From assembly GCF_002245625.1 (NCBI RefSeq), contig NZ_NOIG01000004.1, positions 879,861-943,860 on the forward strand: a DNA stretch of 64,000 nucleotides, given 5' to 3'. The DNA comes from Acidovorax kalamii. GTDB lineage: Bacteria; Pseudomonadota; Gammaproteobacteria; Burkholderiales; Burkholderiaceae_C. Shown here piece after piece: positions 7,651 to 16,150 of this stretch. The position numbers were made by a program, and so were the translations under genes. Positions within the stretch are counted from its first letter, which is position 1. Every line of letters begins with the position of its first letter. The notes beneath the pieces are model-generated. The model saw only the letters and a program-made list of their open reading frames with translations, did not search any database and had not been told where the DNA came from.

Positions 7651-10600
7651 ATGCACCCCTGGGTTGCAGGAATGTGGAGCACCTTGCCCGCGCGGATCCG
7701 CTGGCTGGTGCTGTGGGCCACGCTGCCAGCCGTGCTGCTGGTCGTCTACCAGGCCCGGGCCCACCGCGCCGACGCGATTGCGGCGGCAGAAGCCCGCGCG
7801 CTGCAGACGCTGCATTCGGTGGCTGGCACCCAGCAGCGCCTGATCCAGAACACGCGGCAGTTTCTCCAGCAACTGGCCGCCATGCCGCAGGTGCGCGACC
7901 CCGCAGCGCCCGAATGTGGCCGTTACCTGGCCGAGGTGCTGTCGCTCAACACCACGTACGTCAACATCGGTGTGCCGCGTGCAGACGGCGATCTGCTGTG
8001 CAATGCCCGCCCGCTGAAGGCACCGGTCAATGTGGCCAACCGCCCGTACTTTCAGCAGACCATCACCGGACGGGACTTTGCCGTGGGCAGCTTCCAGGTG
8101 GACCGCGCCGCCCAGGTGGCCAGCGTCAACTTTGCCTACCCGGTGATCCCGGCGGGCACGCAGGACGTGGTGGGGGCGGCCGTGGCCGTGGTGTCGCTGG
8201 AATGGTGGAGCCTGCGGCTCACCGACCTGGGCCTGCCCGACGGGGCCGTGGCCCGGGTGTCGGACCCCGATGGCCGCGTGCTGGCCCGCTACCCGCCCGA
8301 AGCCAGCGAGCTGGGCGCCCCGTTCGCCGATGGCGAGTTCCGCGCCATGGTGCTGCAAACCCCGCAGGGCCAGCGCCTGCGCACGCGTGCCGACGGCGCC
8401 CCAGAGCTGGTGGTGTTCCAGCCCCTCATCGAGGCGGGCGGCAGACCGGTGGCGACCATGAGCCTCACGGTGCCGCTGGAAAACCTGTATGCCGCCGCCA
8501 ACCAGCGCATGTGGACCGAGATGGCCTTCCTGCTGGCCGGGCTGTTGGTGTCGGTGGTGGTGGCCCAGGTGGGCGTGCAGCGTGGCGTGGTACGGCCCCT
8601 GCAGCGCCTGCTGCACGCCACCGACGAGCTGGCCGAGGGGCGTTATGTGTCGCGCGCGCCCGCCACGGGGCTGCAGGAGCTGACCGAGCTGGGCCGCCGC
8701 TTCGACCGCATGGCGCTGACCCGCCAGAACGCCGAGGCCGAGCTGCGCCAGAGCGAGGAGAATCTGGCCATCACTCTGCATTCCATTGGTGACGCTGTGG
8801 TGGCCACCGATGCGCAGGGCCGCATCACCCGCATGAATGCGGTGGCCGAGCGCCTGACCGGCTGGCCGCTGGCACAGGCCCTGGGCCAGCCACTGGCCGA
8901 TGTGTTCCGCATCGTCAACGCCAGCACGCGCGAACCCCAGGTGGACCCGGTGCAGCAGGTGATGGACAAAGGCCAGGTGGTGGCGCTGAGCAACCACACC
9001 ACCTTGCTTGCGCGCCACGGGGCCGAGTACCAGATCGCCGACAGCGCAGCCCCCATCCGCAACCCCCAGGGCCAGATCGTGGGCGTGGTGCTGGTCTTCA
9101 GCGACGTGAGCGAGTCGTACCGCGTGCGCCGCAAGCTGGAGGACAACGAGGCGCGTTTTCGCACCCTCACGGCGCTGTCGTCCGACTGGTACTGGGAGCA
9201 GGACGCGCAGTTTCGCCTCACGCATGTGGAAGGCCGTGCCGATGACCGGCTGGTGCAGGAGGCGTCGCTGCACATGGGCAAGACGCGCTGGGAGCTGGCT
9301 GCGCCGGGCATGAGCGATGCGCAGTGGGAAGAGCACCGCGCGCTGCTGGAGCGCCACCAGGAGTTCCGCGACTTCGAGTTCGAGCGCCACGACCGGCAGG
9401 GCCACTCGTACTGGGTGTCCATCAGCGGCACGCCGGTGTTTGACGCAGACGGCGTGTTTTGTGGCTACCGGGGCGTGGGCAAGGACATCACCGCCCGCAA
9501 GCGCGACGAAAACGAGTTGCGCATTGCCGCCATCGCGTTTGAGTCGCAGGAGGGCATGATCGTCACCGATGCCGACACCCGCATCCTGCGCACGAACCGC
9601 GCCTTCAGCCGCATCACCGGCTACAGCGCCGACGAGGTGATGGGCCAGCGCACCCGCCTGCTGGCCTCGGGCCACCATGACAAGGCTTTCTTTGACGCCA
9701 TGTGGGCCAGCCTGGCTAGCACGGGCGAGTGGAAAGGGGAGCTGTGGAACCGCTGCAAGAGCGGCGAGGTGAACCTGCATTTCATGGCGATTGCCGCCGT
9801 GACGGACCGCCACGGGGCGCTGACCCACTACGTGGCCACGCTCAGCGACATCACGCAGCGCGCCGCCGCCGCGCGCGAGATCGAGCACCTGGCTTTCTAC
9901 GACCCGCTTACGCATTTGCCCAACCGCCGCCTGATGATGGACCGGTTGCAGCAGGCTTTTGCCACTGGCGCCCGCTCTGGCCTGCAAGGGGCCTTGCTGT
10001 GCCTGGACCTGGACCATTTCAAGACCCTGAACGACACCCTGGGCCACGATATGGGTGACGTGCTGCTGCAGCAGGTGGCCGAGCGCCTGACCCGCTGTGT
10101 GCGCGAAGGCGACACCGTGGCGCGCCTGGGCGGTGATGAGTTTCTGGTGCTGCTGGAAGACCTGGGCGCCCAGGCCACCGACGCGGCCGAACAGGCGCAG
10201 ACCGTGGGCGAGAAGATACTGGCCGCGCTCAACCAGCCCTACCAGCTGGCATCGCACCATGTGCACAGCACCACCAGCGTGGGCGCCGTGCTGTTCAGCG
10301 GCCAGGGGCAGACGGTGGAGGATGTGGTCAAGCACGCCGACCTGGCCATGTATGCCGCCAAGACCGCCGGGCGCAACAGCATCCGCTTTTTTGACCCACG
10401 CATGCAGGCTGCCGTCACCGCCCGCGCAACGCTGGAGAACGACCTGCGCACGGCCGTTGAGCAGGGCCAGTTCACGCTGCACTACCAGACCCAGGTGGGG
10501 TGCGGCACCCGGGTGGTGGGGGCCGAGGTGCTGATCCGCTGGAACCACCCCACACGCGGCATGGTGTCGCCGTTCGAGTTCATCCCCCTGGCCGAAGAAA

Positions 10601-11208
10601 CCGGCCTGATCCTGCCCATGGGCCTGTGGGTGCTGCAGACCGCCTGCGCGCAGCTGCGCCGCTGGCAGGACCACCCCGCCACCGCCGAGCTGCAGCTGGC
10701 CGTGAACGTGAGCGCGCGCCAGTTCCACCAGGACGATTTCATCGAGCAGGTGGTCACGGTGCTGCGCCAGACAGGTGCGCGGCCCGACCGCCTGAAGCTG
10801 GAGCTGACCGAAAGCCTGGCGCTGGACAACGTGGACGACACCATCGCCAAGATGAACACTCTGCGTGCGCTGGGCCTGGGGTTTTCGATGGACGACTTTG
10901 GCACGGGGCAGTCGTCCCTGTCTTACCTTACGCGGCTGCCGCTGGACCAGCTCAAGATCGACCAGAGTTTTGTGCGCAACATCGGCATACAGCACACGGA
11001 TGCGCTCATCGTGCAGACCATCATCGGCATGGCGCAGAGCCTGGGCATTGACGTGATCGCAGAAGGGGTGGAGACCGAGGCGCAGCGGGCGTTTCTGGAG
11101 CAGCATGGCTGCACGCTGTGGCAGGGCTATTTGTTCAGCCGCCCCGTGCCCATCGAGGTGCTGGAGCACCGCCTGCACAGCGCATTGGGCTGGCGGGTGT
11201 CCACCTAG
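7651..11208 (+). CDS. Membrane sensor with dCACHE, HAMP, PAS, GGDEF and EAL domains
   Basis: This 1185-residue protein makes or degrades the second messenger cyclic di-GMP. In order: membrane helix (about 17-35), periplasmic CACHE-type sensor (about 40-280), second helix (about 290-315), HAMP, three PAS segments (about 365-750), GGDEF (about 755-920) and EAL (about 925-1180). The cyclase signature is intact (ARLGGDEFLVLL), with an inhibitory RxxD site five residues upstream (REGD). The EAL domain has EVL in place of EAL and retains ELTESLALD, DDFGTGQSSLSYL, KIDQSFV and AEGVETEAQ, so both activities are plausible. The ATG follows AAAGGTCGGT. It is divergent from the copper operon and convergent with the YitT gene. 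Confidence 0.92.
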   Translation: MHPWVAGMWSTLPARIRWLVLWATLPAVLLVVYQARAHRADAIAAAEARALQTLHSVAGTQQRLIQNTRQFLQQLAAMPQVRDPAAPECGRYLAEVLSLNTTYVNIGVPRADGDLLCNARPLKAPVNVANRPYFQQTITGRDFAVGSFQVDRAAQVASVNFAYPVIPAGTQDVVGAAVAVVSLEWWSLRLTDLGLPDGAVARVSDPDGRVLARYPPEASELGAPFADGEFRAMVLQTPQGQRLRTRADGAPELVVFQPLIEAGGRPVATMSLTVPLENLYAAANQRMWTEMAFLLAGLLVSVVVAQVGVQRGVVRPLQRLLHATDELAEGRYVSRAPATGLQELTELGRRFDRMALTRQNAEAELRQSEENLAITLHSIGDAVVATDAQGRITRMNAVAERLTGWPLAQALGQPLADVFRIVNASTREPQVDPVQQVMDKGQVVALSNHTTLLARHGAEYQIADSAAPIRNPQGQIVGVVLVFSDVSESYRVRRKLEDNEARFRTLTALSSDWYWEQDAQFRLTHVEGRADDRLVQEASLHMGKTRWELAAPGMSDAQWEEHRALLERHQEFRDFEFERHDRQGHSYWVSISGTPVFDADGVFCGYRGVGKDITARKRDENELRIAAIAFESQEGMIVTDADTRILRTNRAFSRITGYSADEVMGQRTRLLASGHHDKAFFDAMWASLASTGEWKGELWNRCKSGEVNLHFMAIAAVTDRHGALTHYVATLSDITQRAAAAREIEHLAFYDPLTHLPNRRLMMDRLQQAFATGARSGLQGALLCLDLDHFKTLNDTLGHDMGDVLLQQVAERLTRCVREGDTVARLGGDEFLVLLEDLGAQATDAAEQAQTVGEKILAALNQPYQLASHHVHSTTSVGAVLFSGQGQTVEDVVKHADLAMYAAKTAGRNSIRFFDPRMQAAVTARATLENDLRTAVEQGQFTLHYQTQVGCGTRVVGAEVLIRWNHPTRGMVSPFEFIPLAEETGLILPMGLWVLQTACAQLRRWQDHPATAELQLAVNVSARQFHQDDFIEQVVTVLRQTGARPDRLKLELTESLALDNVDDTIAKMNTLRALGLGFSMDDFGTGQSSLSYLTRLPLDQLKIDQSFVRNIGIQHTDALIVQTIIGMAQSLGIDVIAEGVETEAQRAFLEQHGCTLWQGYLFSRPVPIEVLEHRLHSALGWRVST

Positions 11209-11251
11209 AAGACGTGTTTCTTGGAGTGCTCAACCGCCCTTGGCCGGGGGA

Positions 11252-11908
11252 CTACACCGCCATGTAGCGCCCCGGCCGGTGGTTCATGGCCAGCACCAGG
11301 TTCAGCGCCACGGCGCCCGCAATGGACCAGGCCACGCGCAGGGGCTCTACCGTCCACAGCGCCAGCAGCACGATGCAGCAGTCCACGGCCATCTGCACCT
11401 TGCCTGCGCGCCAGCCGTAGCGGTCTTGCAGGTACAGCGCGGCAATGCCCACGCCGCCCAGGCTGCAGCGGTGGCGGAACAGCACGAGAAAGCCCGTGCC
11501 CGTGATCAGCCCGCCCGCAATGGCCGCATACAGCGGTTGCAGCTGCGCAAACTGCAGGAACTGCGACTGCAGCTCGGTCAGCAGCGACAGCAGCAGCACC
11601 GCGATGAAGGTCTTGACGGTGAACGCCCGCCCCAGCTTGCGCAGCGCGAGCCAGTAGAACGGCAGGTTCAGCACAAAGAAGATCTTGCCGAAGCCGATGC
11701 CTGTGGCGTAGTGCAGCAAAAACGCCAGCCCCGCCGTGCCCCCGGTGAGCAACCCCGCGCTGGTGAAAAACGCCACCCCCACCGAGATCAGCAGCACCCC
11801 GGTGAAGATCGCCACGGCGTCTTCCGTGAGGCTGTGGGGCACCACCACCGGTGCGGCGGGCGCCGCGTTGGGGGTGGACGGGGCAGGGGATGCGGGGGAG
11901 CTGGACAT
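11252..11908 (-). CDS. YitT family (DUF161) integral membrane protein
   Basis: The family signature is present: five or six hydrophobic helices, with GLLTGGTAGLAFLLHYATG and GTGFLVLFRHRCSLGGVGIAALYLQD typical of YitT proteins. Their function is largely unknown; some are annotated as permeases. It is short for the family, lacking the C-terminal DUF2179 domain. From the ATG at 11908 the product is 218 residues and starts MSSSPASPAP. An in-frame ATG at 11947 is also possible, and neither has a convincing Shine-Dalgarno sequence. It lies tail to tail with the GGDEF-EAL gene, 43 bases apart, and appears to be a single-gene unit. Confidence 0.85.
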   Translation of the reverse strand: MSSSPASPAPSTPNAAPAAPVVVPHSLTEDAVAIFTGVLLISVGVAFFTSAGLLTGGTAGLAFLLHYATGIGFGKIFFVLNLPFYWLALRKLGRAFTVKTFIAVLLLSLLTELQSQFLQFAQLQPLYAAIAGGLITGTGFLVLFRHRCSLGGVGIAALYLQDRYGWRAGKVQMAVDCCIVLLALWTVEPLRVAWSIAGAVALNLVLAMNHRPGRYMAV

Positions 11909-12047
11909 GTTCGGCGAAGGAAGGCTGGGGGCTTGCGTGCGCCGCATTGGAGCACGCAAGCCCCATGCCTGGCTTGTCGCGCGTCAAGTTCTGGCGCCGT
12001 GCCGGGCGAGGGTCGCAGTGGATCGGGGGCCCCGTTGTGGCATGGGT

Positions 12048-12959
12048 TTACTCATCATTTGATAGCTGCTTGGGCAAGCTGGTCGAGCGCAGAGGCCATT
12101 TTTTATCCAATGTTTCGCTCACCGCCGTGGCGGCCAGCGCTTCGTCGATCAGCGGGGTGATCTCTGGCTGGGGCGCCATGGGTGCGAACGCGCTCACCCG
12201 TGCACGGCCGATGTTGCCCATGGGCAGGCGTGCCAGCGCATGGCCCAGCGGCACCAGCGCCAGCCGCAGCAGCTGGCCCGCCGCCTCACGCGCGTCGCGC
12301 AGTTGCAGGGCATAGCGCAGCATGGCAGTGTGCGACCGCCAGTGCAGCGACAGCGTGGTCTGCCCCAGCACATGGGCGGCCTCCAGCCAGTGCCAGCGCG
12401 TGGTGGGTGGTGCCCCGGCGTCGAGGGCAAAGGCGGCGAGCAGGTGGTCGAATGCGGCCTGTTGTTGCCAAGGCGGGGTGGTGGCGCCTGCCGCGTGCTG
12501 CGCGGCCAGCTGGCGCCAGCGCCGCTGGCGGTGCCGGTAGAACAGCTGGGCAAAGGCTGCGCTCAGCGGCGTCATCAGCCAGGGCAGGTGGCGGGCTGCG
12601 ACCTCGATGTCGTCGGTGTACAGCGTGCGGCCATCGGGCAGGGCCTGCAGGGTGATGCGGTGGTCCCAGCGCCGCATCAGCGCGCCCTCGCCGTTGTCGC
12701 GCAGGGTGGGCCAGCCACCGGCCTGCGCGGGTGCCTCGATGGAGATGCGCACGGTTTGCGGCCCCATGGGCAGAAGGCCGAGCAGCCACATCTGCACGCG
12801 CAGGTCGCCGGGGGCCCAGTGGGCGGGCCAGGGCGCGCCGCCCGGGCGCTTGAACCGCACCAGCGGCGCGGTGATGTGGCGGAACACGGCGGTGCTTTGC
12901 AGTTGTGCGGCCACCCAGTCGGGCGGCGCGTTCAAGGGGGTGGACAGGTGCACGCGCAT
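12048..12959 (-). CDS. SRPBCC-like domain fused to DUF3703
   Basis: This 303-residue protein has two parts. Residues 1-150 look like a SRPBCC/START-type ligand-binding fold (starts MRVHLSTPLNAPPDWVAAQL; contains RWDHRITLQALPDGRTLYTD). Residues 165-280 carry the DUF3703 signature (AFDHLLAAF, HWLEAAHVLGQTTLSLHWRS, LPMGNIGRARVSAFAPM). DUF3703 usually occurs as a small stand-alone protein near cation-efflux genes. Here its neighbour is a CDF transporter three bases upstream on the same strand, so they form one operon. The last 18 codons (LDKKWPLRSTSLPKQLSNDE) are encoded by a copy of the dispersed repeat, with the stop at the repeat edge. Function unknown; metal-linked by context. Confidence 0.8.
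   Translation of the reverse strand: MRVHLSTPLNAPPDWVAAQLQSTAVFRHITAPLVRFKRPGGAPWPAHWAPGDLRVQMWLLGLLPMGPQTVRISIEAPAQAGGWPTLRDNGEGALMRRWDHRITLQALPDGRTLYTDDIEVAARHLPWLMTPLSAAFAQLFYRHRQRRWRQLAAQHAAGATTPPWQQQAAFDHLLAAFALDAGAPPTTRWHWLEAAHVLGQTTLSLHWRSHTAMLRYALQLRDAREAAGQLLRLALVPLGHALARLPMGNIGRARVSAFAPMAPQPEITPLIDEALAATAVSETLDKKWPLRSTSLPKQLSNDE
12050..12104 (+). repeat. Dispersed AT-headed element, copy B (C-terminal tail of the DUF3703 gene)
   Basis: It begins ACTCATCATTTGATAGCTGC and continues TTGGGCAAGCTGGTCGAGCG and CAGAGGCCATTTTTTATCC. It matches the shared register of the family with a one-base deletion near the GAGGCC block. On the minus strand it encodes the last residues and lies against the TAA of the DUF3703 gene. 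Confidence 0.68.
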
Positions 12960-12962
12960 GGC

Positions 12963-13634
12963 TCAATACCCCTGCAGTTGTGCACCCGCAGCGGTGCCAG
13001 CCAGCTCCTGCCGGGCCTGGCGGACCACGCTCCAGCCCCCGCTGATGGCCAGGCCCGCCATGATGGCGGCCACCACCAGATCGGGCCACGCTGTGCCCGT
13101 GCCGAGCACGCCCAGGGCCGCGCCCATCACGGCGAGGTTGCCCAGCGCGTCGTTGCGTGTGCACAGCCACACGCCGCGCATGTTGGCGTCGCCCTCCCGG
13201 TAGGCATACAGCAGCACGGCCACGCCCAGGTTGGCGGCCAGCGCCAGCAGGCCCACGCCGCCCATGGTGAAGGGCTCGGGCGGAATGCCCTGCCATGCGC
13301 CCCAGGCCACGCGGCCGATCACGAATACGCCGAAGGCCAGCATGCTGGCGCCCTTGATCAGGGCGGCGCGGGCGCGCCAGCTGAGGGCCATGGCCAACAC
13401 CCACAGCGACAGGCCGTAGTTGGCTGCGTCGCCCAGAAAGTCGATGGCATCGGCCAGCAGCGAGGCCGAGCCCGAGCGCATGCCCGCGCCCAGCTCCAGC
13501 ACAAACATCGCGGCGTTGACGAGGAGCGCAATCCACAGGATGCGGCGGTAGCGCGGGTCGGCGCCAGCGGGCGCGCCGTGGCTGTGGCCGGGGGCGCCGT
13601 GGTCATGGTGGTCGTGATTGCAATGGGCAGACAT
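12963..13634 (-). CDS. Cation diffusion facilitator (CDF) family transporter
   Basis: This is a 223-residue inner membrane transporter of the CDF family, which expels divalent cations such as Zn, Cd or Co in exchange for protons. A cytoplasmic His-rich N-terminus (CNHDHHDHGAPGHSHG) precedes six predicted helices. Metal-site motifs are LLADAIDFLGDAANY in helix 2 and CTRNDALGN in helix 5, the Asp/Asn variant seen in short CDF proteins. The usual C-terminal cytoplasmic domain is missing, as in other small members. The ATG follows AGGAGAAGAAATCC. It is transcribed divergently from a CadR-like MerR regulator with a typical MerR promoter in between, so induction by the metal that the regulator senses is likely. 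Confidence 0.9.
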   Translation of the reverse strand: MSAHCNHDHHDHGAPGHSHGAPAGADPRYRRILWIALLVNAAMFVLELGAGMRSGSASLLADAIDFLGDAANYGLSLWVLAMALSWRARAALIKGASMLAFGVFVIGRVAWGAWQGIPPEPFTMGGVGLLALAANLGVAVLLYAYREGDANMRGVWLCTRNDALGNLAVMGAALGVLGTGTAWPDLVVAAIMAGLAISGGWSVVRQARQELAGTAAGAQLQGY

Positions 13635-13673
13635 GGATTTCTTCTCCTGGCGGTTTTTGAAAGCGATGGCATC

Positions 13674-13704
13674 ATTGGAAACCTTGAAGTCACTTGAAGG
13701 TCAA
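13674..13704 (-). promoter_or_regulatory. MerR-type promoter and operator of the CDF operon
   Basis: Reading toward the CDF gene there is TTGACC (13704-13699), a 19-base spacer and TCCAAT (13679-13674). The long spacer is the hallmark of MerR-activated promoters. An operator with near dyad symmetry, ACCTTGAAG-TCA-CTTGAAGGT (13681-13701), fills the spacer and matches eight of nine bases per arm. Autoregulation is likely because the operator ends seven bases before the regulator's start codon. Confidence 0.72.
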
Positions 13705-13708
13705 GCCC

Positions 13709-14173
13709 ATGCATCAGCATGCCGCACAGTTCCGCATCGGCGAGGCCGCCCAGCAGTCCGGGGTGTCGGCCGCCAACATCCGCTACTACGAAAAAGAGGG
13801 TCTCCTTCCCCCCGGCGCACGCGAGGGCAACAGCTACCGCCTCTACAGCAGCGCCGATGTGCACCGGCTGCGCTTTATCCGCCTGTGCCGGGCCATGGAC
13901 ATGTCGCTGGACGAGGTGCGCACCCTGCTGGCGCTGGACTGGGGCCGCAAGGCCGACTGCGACGCCGCGCGCGACACGCTGGATGCCCACCTTCAGCATG
14001 TGCGCACCCGCCTGGCCGAGCTCCAGGCGCTGGAGTCTGACCTGCTCGCCCTGCGCAGCCGCTGCGATGGATCGGACGCCACCTGCCACATCATCGAAGC
14101 CCTGCACGAGCGGGCCGACGCGCAGCAGGTGGCCCTGCCCACCCCGGCAGTGCCGGGCAAGCGCCATGTGTGA
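13709..14173 (+). CDS. MerR-family metal-responsive regulator (CadR/PbrR group)
   Basis: The 154-residue protein has the MerR winged helix at residues 8-75 (FRIGEAAQQSGVSAANIRYYEKEGLL), a dimerisation helix, and the Cys triad of Cd(II)/Pb(II) sensors: Cys84, Cys119 and Cys126. The 35- and 7-residue spacings equal those of C77, C112 and C119 in CadR. The motif CDGSDATCHIIE is characteristic. Such proteins bend promoter DNA and activate transcription when metal binds. The ATG at 13709 is preferred over the in-frame TTG at 13694 because family members start just before the FRIGE helix. It should regulate the divergent CDF/DUF3703 operon and itself. Confidence 0.9.
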   Translation: MHQHAAQFRIGEAAQQSGVSAANIRYYEKEGLLPPGAREGNSYRLYSSADVHRLRFIRLCRAMDMSLDEVRTLLALDWGRKADCDAARDTLDAHLQHVRTRLAELQALESDLLALRSRCDGSDATCHIIEALHERADAQQVALPTPAVPGKRHV

Positions 14174-14199
14174 GGGCATGTTTCCTGGGGATGGCAATT

Positions 14200-14254
14200 G
14201 CTATTGTTTTAATAGCTTGAAAGGCATATCCATCAGGCGGAAGAGCCCAAAAAA
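14200..14254 (+). repeat. Dispersed AT-headed element, copy C (intergenic)
   Basis: It begins GCTATTGTTTTAATAGC and continues TTGAAAGGCATATCCATCAG and GCGGAAGAGCCCAAAAAA. It has the same spacing from ATAGC to the A-run as the copies at 25.5, 41.6 and 53.7 kb. It lies between the MerR gene and the MlaE-type permease gene. Confidence 0.7.
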
Positions 14255-14319
14255 GCATGTATCCCCGTGCCTGCAGGCGCGCCATGCGCCCGTGTGCAGG
14301 CCGCCGCTATGATCCGGCC

Positions 14320-15120
14320 ATGATCTCGCGCCTGCCCGGCCTCTCCCTGCCCGAACGTGTGTGGAACACGGCGCGGCGCTGGGCGGTGGCCTGGTGGCGC
14401 ATCCTGTACCTGGGGGCTGTGGTGCTGGTGCTGGTGCTGTCGCCGTCCAGCTACGGCAAGGGCACACGCCGGGCCCTGGCCCGCCACTTGTATCTGGACA
14501 CGGCACCCGTGCTGCTGGGCTTCACGGTGCTGGCGGCGCTCATCAGCCTGGTGCTTACGCGCATCGTGGTGGTCACGGCGCTGAGCTATGGGCTGTCCCG
14601 CTACGCGCTGGAGATGGTGATCCGCGTGCTGGTGCTGGAGCTGATTCCGCTCACGGCGGCCCTTTTTGTGGCCATGCGCTGCACCATCCCCAACGGCGCG
14701 CAGCTGTCGCGCCTGCGGCAGGCGGGGCGGTTTGATGCGCTGCGCAGCCAGGGCTCCGACCCGGTGCGCATCGAGTTGCTGCCGCGTGTGATTGCCGGGG
14801 TGTTTGCCTGCGTCACGCTGGCCGCGCTCAGTTGCGTGGTGGCGCTGGTGCTGGCCTACCTGGGCGTGTATGGTTTCAACATGGCCGGGCTGTCTGGCTA
14901 CACGCGCATGTTTGGCCAGGTGTTCTCGCCCAGCGTGACCATGGTGTTTGTGCTCAAGACCCTGTTCTTCAGCCTGGCCGTGGCGCTGATCCCCATGGCC
15001 GCAGGCCTGTACGACAGCGGCGAGCGCGCCCAGCCCGACTCGGAGCTGGGTGGCCTGGCCCGCATGTTTGCCGTGCTGCTGCTGATCGAGACCGCCTCGC
15101 TCATGGGCAACTATTACTGA
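14320..15120 (+). CDS. MlaE-family ABC-type lipid transport permease
   Basis: This is a 266-residue integral membrane protein of the MlaE/PermE family, the membrane part of MCE lipid transporters that move phospholipids or other lipids across the cell envelope. The conserved coupling-helix region reads RQAGRFDALRSQGSDPVRIE, equivalent to the EQIDAL...MGVDPI segment of MlaE. Five to six helices are visible. The start was placed at ATG 14320 (MISRLPGLSLPERVW), which fits family length; an ATG at 14257 abuts the repeat and adds a basic non-membrane tail. The MCE gene follows after 22 bases. Notably, no MlaF-type ATPase gene is next to it. Confidence 0.8.
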   Translation: MISRLPGLSLPERVWNTARRWAVAWWRILYLGAVVLVLVLSPSSYGKGTRRALARHLYLDTAPVLLGFTVLAALISLVLTRIVVVTALSYGLSRYALEMVIRVLVLELIPLTAALFVAMRCTIPNGAQLSRLRQAGRFDALRSQGSDPVRIELLPRVIAGVFACVTLAALSCVVALVLAYLGVYGFNMAGLSGYTRMFGQVFSPSVTMVFVLKTLFFSLAVALIPMAAGLYDSGERAQPDSELGGLARMFAVLLLIETASLMGNYY

Positions 15121-15142
15121 CTGGTTTGTTCCACCCGCATCG

Positions 15143-16150
15143 ATGAACGATCCCACCCCCACGCCCCCCACCGCAGCCGATGGCGTGCCGCCCGTCGAAA
15201 CCCTGCGCCCCGTGGCCTACCTGGAGCTGAAGGCCGCCGCGCTGCTGCTGTTCACGCTGGCGCTCATCGTGGGTTCGGGCCTGTACCTGCTGTATGCGCG
15301 GGGCGCGTTCGAGCCCACCCAGACCCTGGTCCTCACGGCCGACGATTCCGAAGGTGTGGTGGTAGGCATGGACATGACGTTCTCGGGTTTCCCCATTGGC
15401 CGGGTGCGCCGCATCGAACTGGCTGATAGCGGCAATGCCCGCATCCTGGTCGATGTGCCCCGCAAGGACGCGCACTGGCTGCGCGTGTCCAGCGTTTTCA
15501 CGCTGGTGCGGGGGCTGGTGGGGGGCACCAACATCCGGGCGTATTCCGGCATCCTCACCGACGACCCGCTGCCCGATGGCGCCGTGCGGCCCGTGCTGCG
15601 CGGCGATGCCACGGCCGAGATCCCTCAGCTCATGGCTACCGCGCGCGAGCTGCTCACCAACCTCAACGCCCTGACCGCTCCGGACGCTGCGCTGGGCAAC
15701 AGTCTGACCAATGTCAAAGCCCTCACCGACCGCCTCAATGGCCCCGGGGGCGCGCTGGGTGTGCTGATGGGCAACGAGACCGATGCGAAAAAAATCATCG
15801 CCACGCTGGAGCGTACCAATGCGCTGCTGGCGCGGCTCGATGGCATGGCCGCGCGGGCCGACCGGCAGGTGTTGGGCAGCGACGGCAGCAAGGACGCGTT
15901 GGTGCCCGAAGTGCGCGCGGCCGTTGCGCAGCTCAATGGCCTGCTGGCCGACACCCGCGCCAGCGTCAGGAAGGTGGACGCTGTGCTGGTCGAAGCCCAG
16001 GCCGTTGGCGCCAACGCCCGCGAGGCCACCAACGACCTCGGGGCCCTGCGTGCCGAGGTGGAGAGCAACCTGCGCAAGGTGGAAAGCCTGGTCAACGAGA
16101 TCAACCGCAAATGGCCTTTTGCACGCGACACGGAGCTGAAACTGCCATGA
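15143..16150 (+). CDS. MCE/MlaD-family lipid-binding protein
   Basis: The 335-residue protein has an N-terminal cytoplasmic tail, one membrane anchor (about residues 32-55, ALLLFTLALIVGSGLYLLYA), an MCE domain (about 60-140; GMDMTFSGFPIGRVRRIEL, and RVSSVFTLVRGLVGGTNI) and a long helical C-terminal region (about 165-325) with heptad character. MlaD-type proteins form hexameric rings that bind lipid in the periplasm and connect to MlaE. It lies 22 bases after the permease gene and its TGA overlaps the next ATG by four bases (ATGA), indicating a three-gene operon for envelope lipid transport. Confidence 0.87.
   Translation: MNDPTPTPPTAADGVPPVETLRPVAYLELKAAALLLFTLALIVGSGLYLLYARGAFEPTQTLVLTADDSEGVVVGMDMTFSGFPIGRVRRIELADSGNARILVDVPRKDAHWLRVSSVFTLVRGLVGGTNIRAYSGILTDDPLPDGAVRPVLRGDATAEIPQLMATARELLTNLNALTAPDAALGNSLTNVKALTDRLNGPGGALGVLMGNETDAKKIIATLERTNALLARLDGMAARADRQVLGSDGSKDALVPEVRAAVAQLNGLLADTRASVRKVDAVLVEAQAVGANAREATNDLGALRAEVESNLRKVESLVNEINRKWPFARDTELKLP

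Noticed and set aside
7582-11178. A 1198-codon open frame on the minus strand opposite the GGDEF-EAL gene
   Set aside because: It is the antisense shadow of a GC-rich gene: rich in His, Gln, Val and Gly, with no family motifs, while the plus strand carries complete catalytic signatures.
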